From Bacteroidales bacterium (lineage in GTDB: Bacteria; Bacteroidota; Bacteroidia; Bacteroidales; JAAYUG01), in assembly GCA_012517825.1 (NCBI GenBank), contig JAAYUG010000068.1:1-37172 (forward strand): 37,172 nt of DNA, written 5' to 3'. Both the position numbers and the translations under genes were made by a program. Shown here piece by piece: positions 17,713 through 26,912 of this stretch. The notes under the pieces were generated by a model. The model saw nothing but the letters and a program-made list of their open reading frames with translations, did no database searches and was not told the DNA's origin. Each line of letters begins with the position of its first letter. The stretch's first letter is position 1.

Positions 17713-19455
17713 ATGAAAAAATTCACTATCAGCTATTTTGTAATATTCCTTGCTGGAATATTTGCTCTTAGCAGTTGCGGTGGTCTTGACAAAATGAAAA
17801 AGGCTGCCGATCAGGTCAAGTATGAAGCTACCCCTAAAGTTCTTGAATTGAAAGGAAATACGGTTGAGGTCAGCTTCAAAGCTACCTTCCCGGCCAAATT
17901 TTTTAACAAGAAGGCTATTCTGGAAATGACGCCCGTGCTTGTTTATAACAATCAGGAACTTCCTCTTGAAAAAGGTATTGTGCAGGGAGAAAAAGTGGAA
18001 GGGAACAACAAGTCAATTAAATATGTTGAAGGTGGTTCTTACTCATGGCCGTCAAAAGCCGCATCTTTTGAATATAAAGATGATATGCGTGTTTCCCAGG
18101 TTGTTATCAGGCCCAGTGTTTACATTGCCGGTAAAGAAGCTGCCAAGCTGGCTCTGCCTCCGGTTAAGGTGGCCGACGGAATCATCGCTACCCAGAAGCT
18201 GGTGAAGATTGATGCCAAACCCATCACAATGGAAGACAAATTTGTGCGCACCACCAGCGACAAATACGAATCGCAGATTTTGTATGTAATTAACCGCAGT
18301 GATGTTCGTCCTACCGAAGTAAAAAAACCGGAAGTGATTGGTCTAGGCAAGTACATTCAGGGTACTAAAAATGATCCAAACAAACAGTTGAAAGGGATTG
18401 AAATTCTTGCCTATGCTTCGCCCGATGGCCCGATGGATCTGAATGACAGACTTTCCAAGGCCCGTCAGAAATCGGCCAGCGAATATCTGCAGAAGGAACT
18501 GAAGAAAGCCAAGATTTCTGAAGCTGACAAAAAGGAACTCTGGTCGCTGATGGCTACCCCCGAAGACTGGGAAGGCTTCAAGGCTCTGATGGAAAAGTCC
18601 GATATTAAAGATAAGGAACTGGTTTTGAGAGTTCTTTCGATGTACAGTGATCCGAATGTACGGGAAAAGGAAATTAAAAACATGGCCAAGACCTTCGAAG
18701 AAATTGCTCAAAAGATCCTGCCCCAGCTTCGCCGTTCGCGGATGATTGCCAAAGTTGATGTAGTTGGCCGTTCGGATGAAGAAATTATGAGTACTTTCCA
18801 ATCCAATCCCTCTGCCCTTTCACTGGAAGAACTGCTCTATGCCGGCGGTAAACTTACCAATGATCTTGCCACCAAACAGGCCATTTTTGAAAAAGCAGTG
18901 GAAATGTTCCCCAATTGCTTCCGCGCCCATAACAATCTGGGATGTGTCTATCTGTGGCAGAACAAGCTCGACCTGGCTCAGAAAGAATTCGAAGCTGCCC
19001 AGGCACTCAAGGAATCGGATCAGGTCAAATCCAATCTGGGGTACGTTGCCCTGCTGAAAGGCGATTATGCAACTGCTGAAAACCTGTTTACTTCGGTTGC
19101 CAGAAATGTTGAAGTTGCCAATTACGGACTGGGAATTATCAACATTACCAAAGGCGATTATGAAACAGCTGTTAAATTCCTTGGCAATACGCCCGAATTC
19201 AACACCGCTCTTGCAAAAGCCCTCAACAAAGATAACGAAGGAGCAATGGCTGTTCTGAACAACGTTAAAGGAGATGAAGCCCTGGTTGCTTATCTGAAGG
19301 CCGTTCTCGGAGCCCGTATGGATAACAGTGAAGTTGTGTTCAATAACCTGCGCGTTGCTGTTGCCAAAGATCCTTCAATGAAGAAGATGGCTGCCACCGA
19401 TATGGAATTTGGCAAGTTCCTTACGAATGATGTTTTCAAATCAATCGTTCAGTAA
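17713..19455 (+). CDS. Lipoprotein with OmpA-like segment and TPR repeats
   Basis: A 580-residue envelope protein. The lipobox LSSC puts the lipidated cysteine at residue 22. A beta-rich region follows (about 30-200). Near residues 224-262 is an OmpA-like stretch: LKGIEILAYASPDG, then LNDRLSKARQKSASEYL, the pattern that binds peptidoglycan in OmpA-family domains. Tetratricopeptide-like helices cover about 375-500 (for example FRAHNNLGCVYLWQNKLDLA). An ATG at 17707 would add two residues; 17713 gives the typical MKK start. I do not know a characterised homologue. An envelope structural or assembly role is inference. It converges on the SpoU methyltransferase gene. Confidence 0.8.
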   Translation: MKKFTISYFVIFLAGIFALSSCGGLDKMKKAADQVKYEATPKVLELKGNTVEVSFKATFPAKFFNKKAILEMTPVLVYNNQELPLEKGIVQGEKVEGNNKSIKYVEGGSYSWPSKAASFEYKDDMRVSQVVIRPSVYIAGKEAAKLALPPVKVADGIIATQKLVKIDAKPITMEDKFVRTTSDKYESQILYVINRSDVRPTEVKKPEVIGLGKYIQGTKNDPNKQLKGIEILAYASPDGPMDLNDRLSKARQKSASEYLQKELKKAKISEADKKELWSLMATPEDWEGFKALMEKSDIKDKELVLRVLSMYSDPNVREKEIKNMAKTFEEIAQKILPQLRRSRMIAKVDVVGRSDEEIMSTFQSNPSALSLEELLYAGGKLTNDLATKQAIFEKAVEMFPNCFRAHNNLGCVYLWQNKLDLAQKEFEAAQALKESDQVKSNLGYVALLKGDYATAENLFTSVARNVEVANYGLGIINITKGDYETAVKFLGNTPEFNTALAKALNKDNEGAMAVLNNVKGDEALVAYLKAVLGARMDNSEVVFNNLRVAVAKDPSMKKMAATDMEFGKFLTNDVFKSIVQ

Positions 19456-19476
19456 TCGACATTCTCTTTTTTAATA

Positions 19477-19513
19477 CATCAGCCGGTTGGTGCGCAGCGC
19501 CGACCGGCTGATG
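19477..19513. other. Long hairpin between convergent genes
   Basis: Eleven-base perfect arms (19477-19487 and 19503-19513), extended inwards by further pairs, lie between the stops of two convergent genes. No T run follows on either strand. It may stop or protect both transcripts. Confidence 0.65.
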
Positions 19514-19541
19514 CATTATTAGTCAAAAGCAAAACCCTGGC

Positions 19542-20081
19542 TTATTTTCCGTTAGTAAACGCAGTAAAGAATTCCCAAACGACAATTCCTGCGCATACGG
19601 CCACATTCAGCGAATGCTTTGTCCCATACTGAGGGACGGCAATTACTGCATCGCTCAGATCAACCACATCCTGCCTCACTCCGTGAATCTCATGCCCGAA
19701 CACGAGGGCGTATTTCCGGTTGGTGTCGACCTTGAACTGATTCAGGGGTATGTTGTTTTCGGCCTGTTCAACGGAAATTATGGTGTACCCTTCTTTGCGC
19801 AGTTCCTGAATAGCTGAGGCCGTATCTTCCCTGTATTCCCAGGTAACCGATTCTGTTGCCCCAAGGGCTGTTTTATGAATTTCAGGGTGCGGGGGTACGG
19901 CTGTAATGCCGCATAAAATGATTTTTTCTGCAAGAAAAGCGTCGGCGGTACGGAAAACCGAACCGGTATTGTTCTGGCTTCTGATGTTGTCAAGAACAAG
20001 CACCAGAGGAATTTTAGGGGCCTTTTTAAACTCCTCTACCGTTTTTCTTCCCAGTTCTTCGTTTTTCAGCTTACGGGGCAT
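19542..20081 (-). CDS. SpoU/TrmH-family RNA 2'-O-methyltransferase
   Basis: A 179-residue SPOUT methyltransferase without an N-terminal substrate domain. Motif 1 is visible in DNIRSQNNTGSVFRTADAF, motif 2 in ALVFGHEIHGV and motif 3 in VPQYGTKHSLNVAVCAGIV; together they form the SAM-binding trefoil knot. Family members methylate ribose in tRNA or rRNA; the target cannot be told from sequence. It is the last gene on this minus-strand stretch, 119 bases after the TolC-like gene. Confidence 0.9.
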   Translation of the reverse strand: MPRKLKNEELGRKTVEEFKKAPKIPLVLVLDNIRSQNNTGSVFRTADAFLAEKIILCGITAVPPHPEIHKTALGATESVTWEYREDTASAIQELRKEGYTIISVEQAENNIPLNQFKVDTNRKYALVFGHEIHGVRQDVVDLSDAVIAVPQYGTKHSLNVAVCAGIVVWEFFTAFTNGK

Positions 20082-20200
20082 GGGTAATTGTTTACAGGTG
20101 CGAAGTGCAAAAATAATGATACCTATTGAAAAACTATCTGCTTCCCGATACCGTCAGGCTCGCAGGTAAATGGAATAGTATTTCCGGTACGGCATGTTTT

Positions 20201-21694
20201 CTAAAGGGCTTCTTCCAGATTGACGGAAAGAGCTTTGTTTTCGATAAAGTCATACAGTGTAAGGCGACGGATGTTGTACAGGTAGATCCAGAAATTGCGC
20301 ATGCTTTCGATATAGGCCCGCCTTGCCTGGTCTTTTTCCGCAAGAGCAACATTCAGGTCAAGTACGCTGATTTTTCCTATGAGAAACCGCTGTTTGGTTA
20401 CTTCATAACGGCTGGCTGCGATAGTGTCTGCTTTGGCGGCAATCATAAACTGATCATCCTGCAGGTTAAACTGCATAACCTGAAGAAAGATGTTTTGCTG
20501 AAAATCTGTCTGATCCTGCTGAACCTGGGTACGGATAACTTCCTGACTGCTCATGGCCATCCTCACTTTTCCCTTGCCCTGTCCCCAGTCGAGCAGGGGA
20601 ATCTGTATGCCTACACGCACCCTCTGCTGGCTTTGAGGATCCTGATACACCGCCGCCAGTTCATCGGCCTTCTGGGTATAACCCAGCGAAGCAAACAGGG
20701 TTGCGTTGAACCCTCTTTCCCCTTTTGCCTGGGCTACGTCTCTTTCTGCCTCCATCAACTGCCTTTCCATGCGCAGGATGTCAGGGTTATTTTGCAGGGC
20801 TTCCTGCAGGGTTTTGTTATACTCAAGTTCCAGGGCAGGAATTTCTGAAGGGATTACCAGAGTCAGATCAACATTTTCGTTAAAGCCGAGGAAGGAACGC
20901 AGGCGTGATTTTTTAAATTCCAGGTCAATCAGGGCCTTGTTCAGTTCGGTTCCGGCATTCAGATGGCTCAGTTCCATCTGGAGAAGCTCATTTTCGGCAA
21001 TGGTGCCGATATTGTAGCGTCCCAGGGCAATTTTATAAAGGGTATCGGTATTGTTAAAATTGGTACGGGCAATATCGAGGTTAATCTGGGCTGCAGCAAG
21101 GTCAAAAAAAAGATCTACCGCCTGGGAAGAAACCTGTTCCAGGCTGCTCACGAAGGTTCGTTTGGCTTCTTCGTACTTCAACGGTTCGATTTTTCTCGAC
21201 CAGCGCAGGGCATTATAAGAGAAGATAGGCTGGCGGAATCCGATGCTGACAGGAGTGGAAAGATAGGAGTGGCCGGCAGAGGCTCCGAGCTGGTCGATTC
21301 GCTGCAGATCGCTGTTGATGAAGATATTGCCGCCCGTGTAAAAAATATTCTGGCTGAGGGAAAGGCTTCCCAGGGTGTTCACCAGTTTTCGTTCCACAAA
21401 CTGGTCAGTTCCGTCGGGTAAGGTTATTTTTTCAATGCTGCGGTTCAGGTCGGGCATGGTGCCTGTCAGAGTTATGGATGGCAGCAGGCTGGCCAGATGG
21501 GTGCGGTATTGCCAGTAACTTGCTCTGAACCGGTGGCGCGCAAGCAATGCCTGGGGCGACTGATCCCGCGCCAGGGTAATTACTTCCTGCAGGGTTAATC
21601 TTTTCTCTGTCTTTTGGGCATTTAGCCGGCAGGGTACAAACTGAACCAAAAGAATACCCTGCCACATCAGGAATGTGAAGAACCTTTTATTCAT
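20201..21694 (-). CDS. TolC-family outer membrane efflux protein
   Basis: A 497-residue outer-membrane factor. Residues 1-31 form a signal peptide ending LNAQ. The body has the two-fold helical-hairpin pattern of TolC proteins: LTLQEVITLARDQSP, SLSLSQNIF and NLDIARTNFNNTDTLY in the first half, LQEALQNNPDI and GIQIPLLDWGQGKGKV in the second. It would form the trimeric exit channel for the adjacent adaptor and permease. The start is set at 21694 because the upstream in-frame ATG at 21781 lies deep in the permease gene and adds 29 non-family residues. It overlaps the permease stop by 8 bases, suggesting translational coupling. Confidence 0.93.
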   Translation of the reverse strand: MNKRFFTFLMWQGILLVQFVPCRLNAQKTEKRLTLQEVITLARDQSPQALLARHRFRASYWQYRTHLASLLPSITLTGTMPDLNRSIEKITLPDGTDQFVERKLVNTLGSLSLSQNIFYTGGNIFINSDLQRIDQLGASAGHSYLSTPVSIGFRQPIFSYNALRWSRKIEPLKYEEAKRTFVSSLEQVSSQAVDLFFDLAAAQINLDIARTNFNNTDTLYKIALGRYNIGTIAENELLQMELSHLNAGTELNKALIDLEFKKSRLRSFLGFNENVDLTLVIPSEIPALELEYNKTLQEALQNNPDILRMERQLMEAERDVAQAKGERGFNATLFASLGYTQKADELAAVYQDPQSQQRVRVGIQIPLLDWGQGKGKVRMAMSSQEVIRTQVQQDQTDFQQNIFLQVMQFNLQDDQFMIAAKADTIAASRYEVTKQRFLIGKISVLDLNVALAEKDQARRAYIESMRNFWIYLYNIRRLTLYDFIENKALSVNLEEAL

Positions 21695-23048
21695 AATGCA
21701 ACGATTCAATGGGATCCTTTTCCGAGGCTCTTTTGGCGGGTGAATAGCCGAAAATAATTCCAATGGATGCGGAAACGGCAAAAGCCAGCAATACGGAAAA
21801 AGGTGAAACCACCGTCAGGATGCCGGAGAAATGGGTGATTAGCTTGCTCAGGATGATGCCGAGCAAAACCCCCAGAATACCGCCTGAAACGCTTATCAGA
21901 ACAGCTTCAGATAAAAACTGCACCACGATGTCTTTCCGGGTGGCTCCGATAGCCATCCGGATGCCGATTTCGCGTATCCGTTCCAATACGTTGGCAAACA
22001 TAATGTTCATAATTCCGATTCCTCCCACAAGAAGGGATATGCTGGCAATAGCCCCCAGAACAATATTGAAGATGTCTTTGGTACGTTGCTGTTGTTTAAG
22101 AAGGAGTTCAGGGACCATTATTTCATAGTCCTTAACTTCCATGTGCCTGCGAAGCAGCATGCGCGACAGAACTTCCACCGTGGGGTTAAGCTGGCTTGTT
22201 TCGTTCACCTGCACAATAATTCTGTCGAGCTGATGGTAGTTGTTCTTTTTTCCGGAGGAAGCCGAAGAAGAACTTCTGATAAAGACTCCCCCGCGACCTA
22301 TAACTATATTGGTTAGTTTTCTTGATGTTACAAGGGCGCGGTTTTCGAACCGCATCAGCATGGTCTTGACCGGTACAAATATGTTGTCGTTCTGCACGGT
22401 AACTCCTGCTGATTCAAGTCCTGAGACCTGAATCATGTTTCGCTGAAGAACTCCAATTACCTTCAGCCAGACGTTTCCGCATTTAATATATTGATTCAGG
22501 GCACTTGTATTGGGAAAGAGTCTGGCATCAATGTTGGCACCGATAATACAAACCGGAATGCCCTCTTCTTCCTGGTATTTGTCAAAAAGAACCCCTTTTT
22601 CGAGCGGAAGATTGTACAGATCGAAGTAGGAACGGGCAACTCCGATGATTTTGGTATCAATCCGTTTCCCGTTCTGGATGACAAAAGAATTCAGAGTAAT
22701 CTCCGGGCAAACGGTTTTTATTCCGGGAACAACCTGGCGGATGGCTTCCACATCGAGTAAAGTGAGTCCGGGAGAGAATTTTTTCTTTTCTCCGGAAGAG
22801 TTGTTTCCTGAACTGCTTTCTTCACCTGATGCGGGTTCTTCCGGAATTAAGGGGCTGATGACAATATTGTTTACGCCCACCATTTTAATCTGTTCGAGAA
22901 TCTCCTGTTTGGCACCGGCCCCTATTGCCAGCATACTGATAACCGCCGCCACTCCGAAAATTATACCCAGAGCCGTAAGCATTGACCTCAGGCGGTTATT
23001 CAGGAGTGACTCAAATGCGATGACGATATCGTGCACGTACCTTTGCAT
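21687..23048 (-). CDS. MacB/FtsX-type ABC transporter permease without ATPase domain
   Basis: A 453-residue membrane protein. An N-terminal membrane helix (about 20-45) is followed by a large periplasmic domain. Three C-terminal helices (about 325-450) carry the FtsX-type block (GAIASISLLVGGIGIMNIM, RIREIGIRMAIGA). This is the membrane half of a type VII (MacB-like) ABC exporter, a mechanotransmission complex that works with an adaptor and TolC. Unlike E. coli MacB, there is no N-terminal nucleotide-binding domain. No separate ATPase gene lies in this cluster. The spacing to the adaptor gene is 3 bases. Confidence 0.93.
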   Translation of the reverse strand: MQRYVHDIVIAFESLLNNRLRSMLTALGIIFGVAAVISMLAIGAGAKQEILEQIKMVGVNNIVISPLIPEEPASGEESSSGNNSSGEKKKFSPGLTLLDVEAIRQVVPGIKTVCPEITLNSFVIQNGKRIDTKIIGVARSYFDLYNLPLEKGVLFDKYQEEEGIPVCIIGANIDARLFPNTSALNQYIKCGNVWLKVIGVLQRNMIQVSGLESAGVTVQNDNIFVPVKTMLMRFENRALVTSRKLTNIVIGRGGVFIRSSSSASSGKKNNYHQLDRIIVQVNETSQLNPTVEVLSRMLLRRHMEVKDYEIMVPELLLKQQQRTKDIFNIVLGAIASISLLVGGIGIMNIMFANVLERIREIGIRMAIGATRKDIVVQFLSEAVLISVSGGILGVLLGIILSKLITHFSGILTVVSPFSVLLAFAVSASIGIIFGYSPAKRASEKDPIESLHYE

Positions 23049-23051
23049 CGG

Positions 23052-24455
23052 CTATGGTTTTACCCTTACTCTTTGCATCCTTCCTCTCACTGTTCCCGAG
23101 GGTTTGCGGGTGGTATCCGGCATTTGCCGGTAGGCATTTTCCATTTCGCTTCTGCGCATTGCTTCTTCTCTTTCTTTCTTCTCCCTTGCCTTTTGCAGGA
23201 TGACAGGTATCAGCTCCGATCCTTCAGTTTTCATCTTTGCGGCATTTTCCGGCTTTGACAACAGGATTCTGTCACCTGCCTTTAACCCCTGTTCCACAAC
23301 AACTTCATTTTCATTTGTTTCGCCCAGAACGACTATCTGTTTTGTGCCGTTCTTTCTGAAGACATAAGGTATGCTGTCGTCAGAAAAGATTGCTTCCAGG
23401 GGTACAGAAAGGACATTGTCCAGTCTGGCAATCAGAATGGCATTGCCGGTTGTCATGGAAGGACGAAGAATAGGGTCATATTCATTTACTTTAATGATGA
23501 CCTCAAAAACTTTGGCATCGGTATTGGGCAGTTGTTCTCCAATATTCGCCACTTCGGTTACCACGCCGGAATATTTTTTCTCAGGGAAGGCATCCACGGT
23601 AATCCTCACCGGCTGGCCGGGTTTCACTTTGCTTATGTCAATTTCGTTAACGTAGGTTTTGGATATCATGGAGGTGAGGTCGGGGAGTGTTGCCACGGTC
23701 AGATCCCATGGGCTGATGGTGGAACCTACCTTGCGTTTTTCGCCGCTCCATTCGCGTGCATAGATAACCATGCCATCAGCCGGGGCCCGGATAATAAATT
23801 TCTCGAGAACGCTTTGCATTTCCGTCATTCGTCTGCGTGCCCTGGCAAGCTCGACGGCTGCCAGGCTCATATCTTCTCTGGCCTGCTGTTCCTTTAGAAA
23901 ATAGTTCTTACGTGCCTGTTCATAATTTCTTTCGGCTTTTTCCAGGTCAATTTGTGCCTGCCGTATGGTGGCAGGAGGTTCATATTTGCTTTGTTCCAGT
24001 TTGATGCGGGCTTCTTCCATGCTGAACCGGAGGTTGATCAGTTCGTCTCTCAGGTTGCGCAGAAGAATGGTGGTATCCAGACGGGTTTTATTAAAGTTCG
24101 ATTCGGCTTTTTCTACCTCATCCATGATGTCTTTCAGCTGATTATCTGCTTCCGATCGGTCGAGTGTGGCCACGTAATCCCCTTCTTTTACCACAGTTCC
24201 TTCGGGAATAAGATCCTGGATGCGGATGTTGTTCAGTCTCAGGTTGCGGCTGCGAAGCTCGACAGGGCCTGTGATATTCTGGGAACGCGCAGCCTGGAGT
24301 TCTCCTGTTACGGTTACCAGGATCTCAAAAGGCCCCTGCCGCACCTGCGTTTCGAGTATTACCTTCTTTTCCTTCCGGGAGGCACCAAATATGAAATAAA
24401 CCGCCAGAAGTGCGGCCATTATACCAGAGGTTATCCAGAGGGTTCGTTTTTTCAT
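23052..24455 (-). CDS. HlyD/MacA-type periplasmic adaptor subunit
   Basis: A 467-residue membrane fusion protein. One N-terminal membrane helix (about 7-25) is followed by a lipoyl-like half (VTVTGELQAAR, VKEGDYVATLD) and a long coiled-coil hairpin (about 105-220). The second lipoyl half (FIIRAPADGMVIYA) and a beta-barrel domain (KPGQPVRITVDAFPEKKYSG) come next. The last 60 residues are highly charged and repetitive in Arg, Glu and Lys (KAREKKEREEAMRR), an extension beyond the family core. It should bridge the downstream permease and the TolC channel. It is 36 bases downstream of the glmM-like gene. Confidence 0.93.
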   Translation of the reverse strand: MKKRTLWITSGIMAALLAVYFIFGASRKEKKVILETQVRQGPFEILVTVTGELQAARSQNITGPVELRSRNLRLNNIRIQDLIPEGTVVKEGDYVATLDRSEADNQLKDIMDEVEKAESNFNKTRLDTTILLRNLRDELINLRFSMEEARIKLEQSKYEPPATIRQAQIDLEKAERNYEQARKNYFLKEQQAREDMSLAAVELARARRRMTEMQSVLEKFIIRAPADGMVIYAREWSGEKRKVGSTISPWDLTVATLPDLTSMISKTYVNEIDISKVKPGQPVRITVDAFPEKKYSGVVTEVANIGEQLPNTDAKVFEVIIKVNEYDPILRPSMTTGNAILIARLDNVLSVPLEAIFSDDSIPYVFRKNGTKQIVVLGETNENEVVVEQGLKAGDRILLSKPENAAKMKTEGSELIPVILQKAREKKEREEAMRRSEMENAYRQMPDTTRKPSGTVRGRMQRVRVKP

Positions 24456-24491
24456 TCCTGTTTGAATTGGTATATTGGATAGAACATGGTA

Positions 24492-25880
24492 TTATGAACC
24501 GGCAGTTTGCAGAACTTTTTCCACCATGGAGACCAGGCGCTCAGCTTCTTCTGTGCTGGTTCCTTCGCTGTATATCCGTACAATGGGTTCCGTATTCGAT
24601 TTGCGCACATGGACCCAGCCTTCCGGAAAATCAATCCGTATTCCATCGGCGTCGTTGATTTTCTGGTCTTTAAAGTATTCTCTCAACTGCGCAAGCAGGT
24701 GATCGACATTTGTGCCGGCACTGATTTCGACTTTCTTTTTCGACATCACATAATGAGGATATCCTGCCCGCAATTCGGATGTTTTTTTCCCTGATTTTGC
24801 CAGGTGGCTGAGGAAAAGGGCAGTGCCTGCAAGGGCGTCTCTTCCGTAATGGAGGTCGGGGAGGATAACTCCGCCGTTTCCTTCACCACCAATTACTGCG
24901 TTGACCTTTTTCATCATGGCCACTACATTCACTTCACCAACGGCCGATGCAAAGTGCCGGCCGCCGTGTTTTTCAGTAATATCCCTGAGGGCACGGGATG
25001 AAGAAAGGTTGGAAACAGTGTTCCCTTTCTTCATGGAAAGTACATAGTCTGCGACGGCCACCAGCGTATATTCTTCCCCGAACATGCTTCCGTCTTCACA
25101 CACAATGGCAAGTCGGTCAACGTCAGGGTCAACAACCAGGCCCAGATGCGCCTTTTTTCGGGGAACTACCACAGAAATTTCCGTTAAATGTTCAGGCAGT
25201 GGTTCGGGATTATGGGCAAAAAGCCCGTCAGGGGTGCAGTTTAGCGGGATGACTTCCTGAACGCCCAGTGCTTTAAGTAATGCGGGTATTGCCGTGCCTC
25301 CCACGGAGTTGACAGCATCCACTGCGACCCGGAATTTTGCCCTGCGGATGGCATCGGTATCAACATACGGAAGTTCGAGTATTTTCTGAATGTGGTATTC
25401 AAGATATCCTTCCCGCCTGATGATAACCCCGAGCTGGTCAACCGGAGCATAGCTGAAATCGTTTGTTTGTGCCAGACGGATTATTTCTTCTCCTTCTTCG
25501 GCTGAAAGGAATTCGCCATTATGCCCCAGCAATTTGAGTGCATTCCACTGGATCGGATTATGGCTGGCCGTGATAATAATTCCTCCCTGTGTTTTTTCAG
25601 CTATAACGGCCATTTCGACGGTGGGTGTTGTTGCATGCCCGAGCTGTATTACATTGATTCCGCAGGCTGACAGGGTGGCTGTGACAAGCGATTCCACCAT
25701 GGGGCCTGAAATACGGGCATCACGGCCAACAATTACCGTGGGTTTCATTCCGGGGAACCTGAGCCTGATAAATTCTGCATAGGCGGTCGAGAAACGAACA
25801 ATATCCAACGGGGTCAACGCTTCTCCGGACTTTCCTCCTATGGTGCCCCGTATTCCTGAAATTGAAGTTATGAGTGCCAT
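24492..25880 (-). CDS. glmM: Phosphoglucosamine mutase (alpha-D-phosphohexomutase family)
   Basis: A 462-residue phosphohexomutase, probably interconverting glucosamine-6-P and glucosamine-1-P for cell-wall precursor synthesis. The phosphoserine loop is TASHNP with Ser106. The metal loop is DPDVDRLA, the sugar loop GGEGNGG, and the phosphate-binding loop RKSNTEP near the C-terminus. The GEGNGG sugar loop is the form I associate with Bacteroidota and archaeal GlmM-like enzymes; classic bacterial GlmM has a different triplet there, so glucose or mannose mutase activity is not excluded. The start follows directly from the conserved SGIRGTIG block. It is the first gene of the minus-strand run that continues into the efflux genes. 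Confidence 0.88.
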   Translation of the reverse strand: MALITSISGIRGTIGGKSGEALTPLDIVRFSTAYAEFIRLRFPGMKPTVIVGRDARISGPMVESLVTATLSACGINVIQLGHATTPTVEMAVIAEKTQGGIIITASHNPIQWNALKLLGHNGEFLSAEEGEEIIRLAQTNDFSYAPVDQLGVIIRREGYLEYHIQKILELPYVDTDAIRRAKFRVAVDAVNSVGGTAIPALLKALGVQEVIPLNCTPDGLFAHNPEPLPEHLTEISVVVPRKKAHLGLVVDPDVDRLAIVCEDGSMFGEEYTLVAVADYVLSMKKGNTVSNLSSSRALRDITEKHGGRHFASAVGEVNVVAMMKKVNAVIGGEGNGGVILPDLHYGRDALAGTALFLSHLAKSGKKTSELRAGYPHYVMSKKKVEISAGTNVDHLLAQLREYFKDQKINDADGIRIDFPEGWVHVRKSNTEPIVRIYSEGTSTEEAERLVSMVEKVLQTAGS

Positions 25881-25927
25881 TGCTGTTTTTTTGACCTTAA
25901 AAGTACAAATAACTTCCTTTTTTGGGC

Positions 25928-25935
25928 TAATTTTG
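25928..25935 (+). promoter_or_regulatory. TAnnTTTG -7 element for the CHAD gene
   Basis: TAATTTTG ends only 7 bases before the ATG at 25943, predicting a leader of zero to two bases. Confidence 0.55.
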
Positions 25936-25942
25936 TGCTACT

Positions 25943-26911
25943 ATGGCTGTAACCAGAAAAAAAATCCGTCAGGCGCCCGCAAAATGGACTCCGGGCAATG
26001 AGCCGGCTCTCAGGCAGGGAGAACTTCCCGGCGAGGGGTTGCGGCGAATTCTTTCAGAAGAATTGCAATATGCACTTAAGCAGGCGGCCCGTCCCAGGGA
26101 AGAGATGCACCAGGCAGTCCACGAATTGCGCAAAACACTGAAACGCATCAGGGCTGTCTTTCGACTCATCGAACCGGATATTGGCTACTATATATGCCGT
26201 AAGGAAATATACCGCTACAGAGATATAGCCCGAAACGTTTCCTCCCTCAGGAGCCTGTATGTGTGTCTTGAAATGATCAAAAAAATCCGTCCTGTTCTTT
26301 CCAAAAAACTTGCCGGAGAACCGCTGGACAAAACCGAAGCCATCCTGCGCGGACAGTATGAAAATCTTCTGAAGAAAAAAACGGAAGAGAAAGATGTGCT
26401 TGAACTGGTTCGCCAGGAACTCATCGAAGCAAACCATCAGATAAATGCTCTGCCCCCTCTTCATAATGATATTACCCTTCATGAAAAATCGGTGAGGAAT
26501 TGTTTTCGCAAAGGAAGGAAATGCTGGCGCAAAGTGGCAAGGAAAGCAAATTCATCCAATATTCATGAACTGAGAAAACAGATCAAACTATTGCAGTTTC
26601 AGCTCCAGGTGCTCTATCCTCTTTTGCCTGAAAAGCTTCAGAAACCTCTTGTCCAGTTGCAGAAACTCGCCCGTCTGAGCGGAGATGAACATGATCTTTA
26701 TGAACTTTCACTGATGATAAAGAAATATCTGAAGGATGAACCGTATAAAAAGGAACTCTTATTCGGTATTTCCCGCCTTATGCTGAAGTACCGGAAACAA
26801 CTCCTGCCGGCAGCCAGAAAATTTTATAGCATCAAAAGCAAAAAGTTTGTGGCTGAACTGGGTTTAAGAAATATTCCCATTTCTCCAGTGGTTGATCTGA
26901 AAAGCGCATAA
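25943..26911 (+). CDS. CHAD domain protein
   Basis: A 322-residue all-helical protein. The CHAD signature is present: HQAVHELRKTLKRIRAVFRL (about residues 54-73), with conserved His and Arg/Lys, then a second histidine/basic helix NIHELRKQIKLLQFQL. DEHDLYEL follows later. CHAD domains bind polyphosphate and occur near polyphosphate metabolism genes or localise to polyphosphate granules; no CYTH or ppk gene is adjacent here. The N-terminal 35 residues are basic and probably disordered. The next gene starts one base after the stop, so the two form an operon. Confidence 0.9.
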   Translation: MAVTRKKIRQAPAKWTPGNEPALRQGELPGEGLRRILSEELQYALKQAARPREEMHQAVHELRKTLKRIRAVFRLIEPDIGYYICRKEIYRYRDIARNVSSLRSLYVCLEMIKKIRPVLSKKLAGEPLDKTEAILRGQYENLLKKKTEEKDVLELVRQELIEANHQINALPPLHNDITLHEKSVRNCFRKGRKCWRKVARKANSSNIHELRKQIKLLQFQLQVLYPLLPEKLQKPLVQLQKLARLSGDEHDLYELSLMIKKYLKDEPYKKELLFGISRLMLKYRKQLLPAARKFYSIKSKKFVAELGLRNIPISPVVDLKSA

Positions 26912-26912
26912 T

